This document shows positions 1 to 5,595 of a DNA stretch of 6,137 bases, one piece after another. The number at the start of each line of letters is the position of its first letter. Within the stretch, counting starts at the first letter, position 1. The DNA comes from Deltaproteobacteria bacterium RIFOXYA12_FULL_61_11. GTDB taxonomy: Bacteria > Bdellovibrionota_F > JAHFAK01 > YA12-FULL-61-11. Location of the stretch: the NCBI GenBank assembly GCA_001799195.1, contig MGSU01000022.1:1-6137 (forward strand), written 5' to 3'. A model generated the notes under the pieces. That model saw nothing but the letters and a program-made list of their open reading frames with translations, was not told the DNA's origin and made no database searches. Position numbers and translations under genes: made by a program.

Positions 1-452
1 CGCCAGGTCGCGAGAGCCGCGGCGAGCCCCTGATCTTGGATAGCGGTCGAGGTAGTTTCCGAGGGGAGGACCATGGTGGGAGTGAGATAGGAAGCGACCT
101 GGGAATATTGCTGCACGGCGCGGTCTTCGTCGGTTCCGGCCGAGGTAAAAGCCCCGCTCGAGGCTGGAGGCAACGGCTCTGGGTTTACGCTCCCCGTGGG
201 AGCAGGGTCTGAGGGGGCTGCTGGTGAGGGGAGAGGCTTCGGTATCGGTACGGCCACACTGGTGCCCGCACTGCCGTTGGCTACGGGAGCGACAGGGGTT
301 TCTACCGGCGCGGCTGTACTCCGCTCATCCTCGGTAGCGGCTTCCGGGACCGAGGCTCCGCCGCAACCCGAGGAAGCGCTAAGAGCGAAGACGAGCAGGA
401 CGAAGAAGATCAGACTTCCACAACGGCTTCCAAAGCAGAACTCGGTTCTCAC
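1..452 (-). CDS. Putative lipoprotein with Pro/Ala/Ser-rich linker (5' part only)
   Basis: An open frame of 150 codons runs from a GTG at 452-450 to the left window edge without a stop, so the C-terminus is missing. The GTG follows an AGGAG with 8-base spacing, which decides the start. The product begins with a short basic N-terminus, then a hydrophobic core (about residues 14-24) and SASSGC-GG. Cys30 is the likely lipidated residue. The lipobox is imperfect, with Ser rather than Leu at -3. Residues of about 33-105 are a low-complexity Pro/Ala/Ser/Thr linker, as in lipoproteins tethered to the outer or inner membrane with a distal globular domain. The visible start of that domain (DEDRAVQQYSQVASYL and onwards) is not one I recognise. 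Function is unknown and export by the Sec/lipoprotein route is inferred. The frame is uninterrupted and has a clear ribosome binding site, so I am fairly sure it is real. Confidence 0.72.
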   Translation of the reverse strand, partial: MRTEFCFGSRCGSLIFFVLLVFALSASSGCGGASVPEAATEDERSTAAPVETPVAPVANGSAGTSVAVPIPKPLPSPAAPSDPAPTGSVNPEPLPPASSGAFTSAGTDEDRAVQQYSQVASYLTPTMVLPSETTSTAIQDQGLAAALATW

Positions 453-487
453 ATCCCGCTCTCCTGGGCACCTTCTGCATGCCAGAA

Positions 488-516
488 AAGGTACCATCGG
501 GTCGATTCGACGGCAA
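488..516 (-). promoter_or_regulatory. Possible sigma70-type promoter for the lipoprotein gene
   Basis: On the minus strand, TTGCCG (516-511) and TACCTT (493-488) are separated by 17 bases, with TGG directly before the -10 box as in extended -10 promoters. Transcription would begin near 481 and leave a leader of about 29 bases before the GTG at 452. The -10 match is only 3 of 6, so this is a weak prediction. Confidence 0.22.
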
Positions 517-679
517 GCAAGGAAACGCTACGTCTGAAAGAAGACGCACCAAAGCCTTCTTCGCGCGCTGCAGAAAAGCCGGCCTGAACGTGGGATCAGC
601 TTTTGTCGAGGTGTGGAAACCGAGTTCAGCTTCATTCCTAATGGCTTTACGCCGGTGCCATCCTGAAGGTGATAGAAAT
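517..679. other. Gap between lipoprotein gene and gene remnant, nothing recognised
   Basis: This 163-base gap holds no convincing gene on either strand and no strong hairpin followed by a T-run. A plus-strand open frame crosses it (479-985), but that frame lies mainly antisense to the minus-strand remnant and is not supported. Confidence 0.4.
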
Positions 680-1139
680 TTAATAGAACTCGTTGACCCT
701 TTGAAGGAGATGGTCGGTCAAGGTATACAGCTTGTCCCGTTCGGGAGTATTGAAGAGAGAGAAGTCACCTTCGTGGGCGGCAAGATCGAAGTCTTGTTCG
801 TCGACTTTCAAGCGCAGGTCGTTGTCCAATCGCCGCTGTTCAGGGCCAAATCCGCCGAAGGCCATGGCCATGAAGAACAAAAGATTATGCTCTTTGGTGC
901 ACACTTTTCTGTTCGAAGGTCGCCGTTGAGAAGCGATGCACGAACTCGACCTGACGATACTCCGTCTTGTTGCGTCCGCCGTTGAGGTATTTGAGTAGGC
1001 TTTGTTTGAAAATACTTGCGACTTGGCTCATCAAGGATTGTAGGGTTTTCGTTCCGGGGTTGAACCCTCCAAGAATACGCACGGTTTGCTTGCAGTAGAC
1101 AGAGTGCTCGGACTCGATCGCCTCTGGCGGCAGATAAAG
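680..1139 (-). pseudogene. Frameshifted, 5'-truncated remnant of an unrecognised soluble protein
   Basis: Two minus-strand frames join into one protein-like sequence if a single A is removed from the AAAA run at 908-905. The upstream frame is open from 1190 to 885 and reads LYLPPEAIESEHSVYC at about 1139-1092, then GGFNPGTKTLQSLM. It ends near FEQK. The downstream frame then continues VCTKEHNLLFFMAMAFGGFG and ends with LLQRVNEFY at a TAA (682-680). The joined product of roughly 150 residues has no signal peptide or membrane segment and a balanced composition. I do not recognise the family. No good start codon exists upstream: the frame runs directly into the 22-bp repeats at 1140-1183, which suggests that the original N-terminus was lost there. 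A GTG at 1082 or at 904 could start a shorter product, but neither has a convincing ribosome binding site. A sequencing or assembly error in the A-run is an alternative to real decay. Confidence 0.5.
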
Positions 1140-1183
1140 AAAAGAACCGAAACACCCCGGAAAAAGAACCGAAACACCCCGGA
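1140..1183 (-). repeat. Two exact tandem copies of a 22-bp repeat
   Basis: The unit at 1140-1161 begins AAAAGAACCG and ends CACCCCGGA, and it is repeated without a mismatch at 1162-1183. Read on the minus strand it contains GGGGTGTTTCGGTTC twice. It lies at the broken edge of the 680-1139 remnant and about 280 bases downstream of the Y1 transposase-like gene. From memory, motifs of this GGTGT...GGTTC type often sit next to Y1/REP-associated transposases, so a role as an end or recognition site is plausible but not shown. No further exact copy was seen in this window. Confidence 0.85.
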
Positions 1184-1459
1184 GGTGAAATCAAGAAATG
1201 AAATAATGGTGTTGTACATATGCAGCGATGGAATCCGCCGCTCTCCGACCTTGGCTTGGCCCTGGCGCGGCAGGATTCCTCGACCAAGCTGCGAGAATCG
1301 CCCTTTCGGGTCCTGCGAAACAAGTTTAGCGGGGTATAGGGCTCAAAGGCAGCGGCAGATCCCACAAAGATCCTGCCAGGCACCTCAGTTTCTGCAGATT
1401 CAGGGCAAGATACTCCCGGGAGAGGTGGTTGTAGCACAAACTGGAACGGGGTAGAGCGG
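1184..1459. other. Non-coding stretch downstream of the transposase, with imperfect palindromes
   Basis: No convincing gene was found in these 276 bases. On the minus strand the segment 1316-1270 can fold as a branched structure. GCAG (1316-1313) pairs with CTGC (1273-1270) as a closing stem. CCC-GAAA-GGG (1310-1301) forms a tetraloop hairpin. GATTC-TCG (1299-1292) pairs with CGA-GAATC (1282-1274, one bulged base) around a 9-base loop. Such hairpins are typical near ends of IS200/IS605 and REP-associated elements, but no stability calculation was done. A 39-codon plus-strand frame at 1220-1339 has no ribosome binding site. Confidence 0.35.
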
Positions 1460-2272
1460 TCAGAAGAAGGAGCCGAGGCCGCGGATCAAGTGTCGGTGCA
1501 GGTAGCGAGAGACCATGGCCCGGGCATCGGTGATGTGCTGGTGATACCACGAGCGTTTTTTCCAGGCCTCCTCATGGTGCGCCACGAGGTTGCGGAAGGC
1601 CCCCTTCACCTCTGCCATCGCCTCGTCGATCAACTCGCAAAAAGCAGCGGCGCAGGCGGCGAGGGTCTCGCCCAGCTCGAGGTAGGCCGGGTGGAAGGTG
1701 TAGCCGGGCATGACCTGGCCGGTGGCGTACATCTGGTAGGTGGAATGGACATAGTCCCGGGGATGCTTGACCAGCCCGGCGCGAACCGGGTTCAGTGCAA
1801 GGTAGATCAACTCGGCCAGAGCGTCGCGCGAGGTCTTGACCTGCACCGATTTACTGTTCTCCTCGATCAGGCGGTTGAAGCGTTGACGCAGCTTAACGGT
1901 CCCATCGGCCACGAAGCCAACCACCTTGCCAAAGCGGTCCACCTCGATCAATTTGTTGGCTTTCTTGGCAAACATTGACAGAAAGTGACGTAAGAGGTCG
2001 CCGTTCTCGGCCAGGCATTGATTTCTCTCGAGGAAGCGGCCGTAGGGCGTGTTGGGGTTCTTTGTTGGGGTCTGGTGTAGGAGATGGGCGTGGTTGGACA
2101 TGAGGCATACGTAGTAGACGGCCGCGCCGTAGCGAGGAAAGACTAAGTGCAAGAAGGTCAGGAACAGTGCCTTGATCTCCTTGCCGAACAAGTACTCGCG
2201 GTTGTTGACCCTGCACATGGTGTGGACAAAGGCATAGTCGCCGGGGCCGGTGATGGGGCTTCTCCTGCTCAT
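1460..2272 (-). CDS. Y1/REP-associated transposase-like protein lacking the expected catalytic tyrosine
   Basis: The 270-residue product belongs to the Y1 transposase (TnpA/RAYT, HUH endonuclease) family. This is shown by MSNHAHLL (His61-Ala62-His63, the metal-binding HUH pair) and by YLALNPVRAGLVKHPRDY (about residues 147-164), which matches the conserved C-terminal block of RAYT proteins. Active members nick single-stranded DNA at hairpin-bearing ends through a tyrosine located some 40-60 residues after the HUH pair. Here no tyrosine occurs between Tyr77 and Tyr147, and the helix that should carry it reads FLSMFAKKANKLIE. The protein may therefore be inactive, domesticated or differently organised. 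The extra 80 residues after the NPVRAG block are unrecognised. I chose ATG 2272; a TTG at 2284 in the same frame is possible. Neither has a clear ribosome binding site. It lies amid broken genes and repeats, as a mobile or formerly mobile gene would. Confidence 0.85.
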   Translation of the reverse strand: MSRRSPITGPGDYAFVHTMCRVNNREYLFGKEIKALFLTFLHLVFPRYGAAVYYVCLMSNHAHLLHQTPTKNPNTPYGRFLERNQCLAENGDLLRHFLSMFAKKANKLIEVDRFGKVVGFVADGTVKLRQRFNRLIEENSKSVQVKTSRDALAELIYLALNPVRAGLVKHPRDYVHSTYQMYATGQVMPGYTFHPAYLELGETLAACAAAFCELIDEAMAEVKGAFRNLVAHHEEAWKKRSWYHQHITDARAMVSRYLHRHLIRGLGSFF

Positions 2273-2307
2273 GACAGAGGGCAATTCAAAGCTCGGGCCA
2301 GGGGTTA

Positions 2308-2903
2308 TTATTTGAAATGATAGTACGGGAATGAGCGGTATTCGGAAAATCGAATCGTTGGATCCTTAAGATCCTCCCGGTCCAAAGAGAAGTCACGGTT
2401 CCGGTTAAGGGGGGGAGCCACGAAAGGAATACCCGAGGCATTCATCGTCTGGATCTCGCTTCGGTCGAGGGTGCGCGCGGAAAGGGTGTTTATGTTGAGG
2501 TCATAAGGATAGAAATGCAGACCGGTGACGGTCAACCAGCGGGCGCACCTCGACCTTCTTCGCGCGGCGCTTGAAAGACGGCAGAGAGGTCGGCTCAATC
2601 TTTTTTCGAAGCAGCAGCGTCGGTACTTTGAAGGCGCAGTTTCCGGGCTTGGCGCAGCGCCCGGTGGTGCTCGCGAACCGCGATCAACAGACGTTCAGTG
2701 CGGGAGAGGCTGAACTCCGCGGAACCGAAATACAGTCTTGAGGGTTCGAGGAGATCTTCATCGTTGCCCCTTCCCTCCAAGCGCTTGGCCTCAACCAAAT
2801 CACTGCTGACCTCTTCCCTGACTGCAAGAGCACCGCAGAGCAGAAAAGAGCCTTGGCGAGACCACGGCCCAATGCTAGGATCGACGCAACCCTGTTGGTT
2901 CAA
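2308..2903 (-). pseudogene. Possible broken gene spread over three frames, family unknown
   Basis: Three minus-strand frames follow one another with protein-like content. The first (2903-2595, TTG start) includes EAKRLEGRGNDEDLLEPSRL and SRTERLLIAVREHHRALRQA. Removing one A from the A6 run at 2606-2601 moves it into a second frame reading KKIEPTSLPSFKRRAKKVEV. A further one-base loss near 2545-2521 moves it into a third, with GLHFYPYDLNINTLSARTLD and a final FPYYHFK before TAA at 2310-2308. No domain is recognised. The TTG at 2903 follows GGAGG with 7-base spacing, but that sequence is also antisense to the start region of the plus-strand gene at 2916. The whole may be a decayed gene, or only parts of it may ever have been coding. 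The transposase-like gene lies directly downstream, and the 680-1139 remnant lies beyond it on the same strand. Confidence 0.3.
2853..2881 (+). promoter_or_regulatory. Likely sigma70 promoter with extended -10 for the 64-residue protein gene
   Basis: TTGGCG (2853-2858) and TAGGAT (2876-2881) are exactly 17 bases apart, each matching 4 of 6 consensus positions. TGC directly before the -10 box gives an extended -10. Transcription would begin near 2888, leaving a leader of about 28 bases that contains the ribosome binding site of the gene starting at 2916. Confidence 0.45.
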
Positions 2904-2915
2904 GGAGCCACCTCC

Positions 2916-3110
2916 ATGAGTACGATCCTACCCGAGGGGGAGCAGCTCCGCCGGGCTATCCAATGGATCGCCGAGCAACGCTCCCGGCATCCCGAGGTCC
3001 GCGTGTCCGCTTTCGTGCACCAGGCGATCACCCGCTTCGACCTGCAGCCGCTGGACGCCGAATTCCTGATTGGTTTCTACAAGAAGGATCCTGCCCCGGA
3101 CAACCCCTGA
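2916..3110 (+). CDS. Small conserved-type hypothetical protein (64 residues, LPEGE motif)
   Basis: ATG 2916 follows AAGGAG with 8-base spacing, and the frame ends in TGA at 3108-3110. An in-frame ATG at 2853 upstream lacks such a site and would add 21 residues of poor quality, so the shorter form is preferred. The product begins MSTILPEGEQLRRAIQWIAE, is hydrophilic and largely helical in appearance, and has no signal peptide, membrane segment or cysteine. The pattern of LPEGE, then RRAxxWI, then a central VHQAITRFDL and a closing LDAEFLIGFYK resembles small hypothetical proteins I recall from deltaproteobacterial genomes. I know of no assigned function. It is the only plus-strand gene in the window, appears monocistronic with its own promoter, and converges on the CoA-transferase gene with a 10-base gap and no obvious terminator hairpin. 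Confidence 0.8.
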   Translation: MSTILPEGEQLRRAIQWIAEQRSRHPEVRVSAFVHQAITRFDLQPLDAEFLIGFYKKDPAPDNP

Positions 3111-3120
3111 GCCTCTCCTC

Positions 3121-4317
3121 TCAGACGACCCCTTGTTCGTGGAACGCCGCGATGGCGGCTTCGTCATACCCGAGGCGGGCGAGGATGCGGTCGGTGTCGG
3201 CCGAGAGTTCCGGCGGGGGAGTGTCCAGGCTGGCGGGGGTCTTCCCGAACTTCGCGCTGAGGTTGAACAGCCGCACCGGCCCGTGGCCCTCGACCTCGAC
3301 CGTGGCCAGGGTCTCGCGGTGCTCTAGCTGGGGTTGCAGGAGCGCTTCTTCCAGGCCGAGGATAGCGCCGGCCGGCACCCCTCTGGCATTGCACGCCTGG
3401 ACCCAATGGGCGGTGGGCTCTCGTAGCAACTGCTCTTCAAACAAGACGTTGAGTTCCTTCCGGTTCCGTTTCCTGGCATCGCGCTCGCGGAAGCGCGGGT
3501 CCTCCTTCAAGGCACTCAGGCCTACGAGTTCGGCCACGGCCTCCCACTGTTCCTGTTTGTTGGCCGCGATATTGACGAACCCATCGGCGGTGCGGAAGGC
3601 CCCGGACGGCGCCGCGGTGAAGTTGTCATTGCCGAGGAGCTGGGGGGGCTGCCCTCCGATGAGCAGGTTCGCAGCGACCCACCCCATGAGCGGAAGGATG
3701 GAATCCAGCATGGCCACGTCGACGAACTGCCCCTCGCCGCTGCGTTCGCGGTGGAACAGGGCGGCCATGATGGCAAAAGCGGCGTTCAGCCCCCCCACGG
3801 TGTCGCAGACCGGGAAGCCGCAACGCAGCGGGTTCAGCTCGGGCGTGCCGTTGACCGCCATGACCCCGCTGAGACCCTGGATGATCTGGTCATAGGCGGG
3901 TTTTCCCGCGTCCGGACCGGTCTGGCCGAACCCCGAGATCGCGCAGTAGACGAGCCGCGGGTTCAGGACAAAGAGCTGCTCGTACCCGAGCCCCAAGCGT
4001 TGCATCACGCCTGGACGGTAGTTCTCCACCAGCACGTCGCTCTCGCCGACCAGGCGTCGGAAGATCGCTTTGCCCTCCTCGTGCTTGAGGTCGAGGGTCA
4101 TGGACAACTTGTTGGCGTTCTGGGCGAGGAAGCTGGTCCCCATACGGCGTTTGTTCAGCTCCGGCACATTACCCAGAATGCGGCCGAGATCGCCTTCCCG
4201 GGGGTTCTCGACCTTGAGCACCTCGGCGCCGAGCAGGGCAAGGTGCAAGGTGGCGAAGGGACCGGAGAGCACGTTGGTCAAGTCGAGCACGCGGACGCCC
4301 TCGAGCAAGCGGGTCAT
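3121..4317 (-). CDS. Family III CoA-transferase (CaiB/BaiF type)
   Basis: The 398-residue product has the usual length of this cytosolic family, which moves CoA between carboxylic acids through a covalent aspartyl-CoA thioester. It begins LLEGVRVLDLTNVLSGPFAT, followed by LGAEVLKVENP (nucleotide/CoA-binding region) and VENYRPGVMQRLGLGYE. Next come ISGFGQTGP, PVCDTVGG and GEGQFVDVAMLDS. The Asp of PVCDTVGG (residue 172) aligns with the catalytic Asp169 of CaiB and formyl-CoA transferase. ATG 4317 is preferred because GAGGAG lies 6 bases upstream of it; the ATG at 4323 (two residues longer) directly abuts the GAGGAG. The lyase gene ends 38 bases upstream on the same strand, so the two are probably one transcript. 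Substrate cannot be read from sequence. The neighbour suggests a hydroxy-dicarboxylate such as 3-hydroxy-3-methylglutarate or citramalate, with succinyl-CoA as a plausible donor. Confidence 0.9.
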   Translation of the reverse strand: MTRLLEGVRVLDLTNVLSGPFATLHLALLGAEVLKVENPREGDLGRILGNVPELNKRRMGTSFLAQNANKLSMTLDLKHEEGKAIFRRLVGESDVLVENYRPGVMQRLGLGYEQLFVLNPRLVYCAISGFGQTGPDAGKPAYDQIIQGLSGVMAVNGTPELNPLRCGFPVCDTVGGLNAAFAIMAALFHRERSGEGQFVDVAMLDSILPLMGWVAANLLIGGQPPQLLGNDNFTAAPSGAFRTADGFVNIAANKQEQWEAVAELVGLSALKEDPRFRERDARKRNRKELNVLFEEQLLREPTAHWVQACNARGVPAGAILGLEEALLQPQLEHRETLATVEVEGHGPVRLFNLSAKFGKTPASLDTPPPELSADTDRILARLGYDEAAIAAFHEQGVV

Positions 4318-4355
4318 ACTCATCTCCTCGGTAGGTGTAGTTCCGTCGATCGGCT

Positions 4356-5267
4356 TCAGGGAACCGGGGCCGCTTTCGCCGCGGCTAGGCGCACCAAGCT
4401 CCCTCCCTGCCGCCCGAAATGGGCGGCGACCTCGGCGGCCAGCTCGGTCAAGCCCCGAAGGTCGAGATCGGCCCGGAGCCCGAGCCTAGCCAAGAGGTTG
4501 GAAAGATCCTCGGTGGCCACGTTGCCTGCGGCGAGGCGGGTGAAGGGGCAGCCGCCAAGACCCGCGAAGGCGGACTCGAAGCAGCGCACCCCGGCCTTCA
4601 GGGCCGCGTAACAGTTGACCAACCCCAGCCCGACATGGTCGTGGAAGTGGCAGGCGAATTCCACGTCCGGCGCTTGTTCGCGCAAGGTCGAGAACAGGCG
4701 TTCGACCCGGTCGGGGGTGGCCAGACCCGCGGTATCGGCCAGACTGATGCGGCGGTGGCCTTCCCCGAGGTACCGTTCGACCAGGGCGAGAACGCGCTCT
4801 TCAGGTACCTCACCCTCGTAACCGCAGCCGAAGGCCGATTGCACCGAGAGCTGCACCTCTACTCCCTCTCTCCGGGCGTCGGCGGCGATGGCAAGGATGC
4901 GGCCGGCGGCCTCACCGGTACTCATACCGGTATTGCGCCGGCTATGGGTCTCACTGGCTGAGACTCCGAGACAGAGCAACCCGACCTTGCAGGCGAGGGC
5001 TCGCTCGAGCCCTTTTTCGTTCAGGGCGAGGGCTGACAGGACGACTCCGGGCCGAATACGGCCGCGTTCCGCCAACAACGAGAACAGGCGATCGGTATCG
5101 GCGAGCTGGGGGACTTTCTGCGGGTGGACGAAGGAACCGACCTGGACGAGATCCAGTCCGGCGGCGGCAGCGGCTTCGATCCAGAGGGCCTTGCGTTCGA
5201 GCGGCAGGACCTCGCGCTCGGCCTGCAACCCGTCGCGAGGACCTACCTCGTGCAGGAGTGGGGTCAT
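4356..5267 (-). CDS. Hydroxymethylglutaryl-CoA lyase-family enzyme
   Basis: The 303-residue product is a full-length DRE-TIM metallolyase. HMG-CoA lyases cleave 3-hydroxy-3-methylglutaryl-CoA to acetyl-CoA and acetoacetate using a divalent metal. Visible are EVGPRDGLQ (Arg11 and metal ligand Asp12), SFVHPQKVPQLAD, SFGCGYEG-like SAFGCGYEG and ISLADTAGLATP. CHFHD follows, with metal ligands His207 and His209. The signature GLGGCPFTRLAAGNVATEDL carries Cys240, equivalent to human Cys266, and Asn249. Residue 42 is Gln (VQVGSFV) where the human enzyme has active-site Glu72 (IETTSFV), so this belongs to a variant subgroup and its substrate could differ, for example citramalyl-CoA. ATG 5267 has a GAGGT 5 bases upstream. 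The CoA-transferase follows after 38 bases, which suggests activation and cleavage of one acid. The family is certain and the exact substrate is not. Confidence 0.9.
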   Translation of the reverse strand: MTPLLHEVGPRDGLQAEREVLPLERKALWIEAAAAAGLDLVQVGSFVHPQKVPQLADTDRLFSLLAERGRIRPGVVLSALALNEKGLERALACKVGLLCLGVSASETHSRRNTGMSTGEAAGRILAIAADARREGVEVQLSVQSAFGCGYEGEVPEERVLALVERYLGEGHRRISLADTAGLATPDRVERLFSTLREQAPDVEFACHFHDHVGLGLVNCYAALKAGVRCFESAFAGLGGCPFTRLAAGNVATEDLSNLLARLGLRADLDLRGLTELAAEVAAHFGRQGGSLVRLAAAKAAPVP

Positions 5268-5364
5268 GACCTACCTCAACAGGTATGGGAATACTTCGAT
5301 CAGAACGGGTTCCCGGACGACCTCCGACGACTGCGAACGTTCCGCGTACGGGGGTTCGCCGAGC

Positions 5365-5520
5365 TCACTCGTCGTCGTGCAGGGCCTCTTCCCGCTGCCG
5401 GGTCGACACCTCGACCACGCCGAGCTGTTCGTAAAGGATAGCCCGCATCCCCTCGGGCAGATCGCGGATGATCTGGATCAGGTCGCGGATGTTGTAGGTC
5501 CGGCGTTCGTTGTCCTCCAT
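5365..5520 (-). CDS. Small acidic protein of unknown function (51 residues)
   Basis: The frame starts at ATG 5520 and ends in TGA at 5367-5365. An in-frame TGA a few codons upstream means no earlier start exists. GAGGA lies 8 bases and GGAGG 2 bases upstream of the ATG, so ribosome binding is plausible though crowded. The product begins MEDNERRTYNIRDLIQIIRD and ends with the acidic tail EEALHDDE. It is charged and probably helical, with no signal peptide, membrane segment or cysteine. It sits between the pilin gene (75 bases upstream) and the lyase gene (97 bases downstream), all on one strand, so co-transcription with either is possible. I do not recognise it. Third positions are mostly G or C, as in its neighbours, which supports coding. 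A longer overlapping frame from a TTG at 5554 has an Arg/Pro/Gly-rich product and looks like a shadow. Confidence 0.6.
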   Translation of the reverse strand: MEDNERRTYNIRDLIQIIRDLPEGMRAILYEQLGVVEVSTRQREEALHDDE

Positions 5521-5556
5521 GGCCTCCGTCCTCGCGGTTCAGTTCCGGTCGCAACT

Positions 5557-5577
5557 CCTCCTACCTCAGGAAGGAGG
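5557..5577. other. 21-bp near-perfect palindrome between pilin gene and small gene
   Basis: CCTCCT at 5557-5562 is mirrored by AGGAGG at 5572-5577, and the inner CCT/AGG (5564-5566, 5568-5570) is also symmetric about C5567, with only one mismatched pair. It lies 18 bases after the pilin stop. It has no T-run on either side, so it is not a classical terminator. An operator or a rho-assisted hairpin is possible. In the minus-strand RNA the 3' arm AGGAGG is a perfect Shine-Dalgarno sequence, but the next ATG is 36 bases away. Confidence 0.35.
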
Positions 5578-5595
5578 TCCAGTGCAAGGTTCGGC

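Noticed and set aside
479-985. Plus-strand frame of 168 codons
   Set aside because: It overlaps the minus-strand remnant antisense, has no ribosome binding site, and its C-terminal part is Arg/Pro-rich shadow sequence.
1220-1339. Plus-strand 39-codon frame starting MQRWNPPLSDLGLALARQ
   Set aside because: Composition is acceptable, but there is no ribosome binding site and it overlaps the palindromes, so it is not supported as a gene.
808-1437. Minus-strand frame of 209 codons crossing the repeats
   Set aside because: It runs through the tandem repeats and the palindromic non-coding stretch, and its composition (Arg/Ser/Pro-rich, no continuity with a family) is not protein-like. The frame ending in FEQK is the better one for 885-1139.
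1190-2315. Possible inverted ends with ATTATTT near 1203 (minus) and 2306 (plus)
   Set aside because: The match is only 7-9 AT-rich bases and not exact, too weak to call terminal inverted repeats. Y1 elements do not need such repeats.
3111-3120. Terminator between the convergent small gene and CoA-transferase gene
   Set aside because: The 10-base gap and flanks show no stable hairpin or T-run.
2963-3895. Long plus-strand frame of 310 codons
   Set aside because: It is antisense to the CoA-transferase and out of frame with the 64-residue gene, with a Ser/Arg/Pro-rich product. It is a GC-driven shadow.
3751-4611. Long plus-strand frame of 286 codons
   Set aside because: It is antisense to both the CoA-transferase and the lyase, which have clear family motifs.
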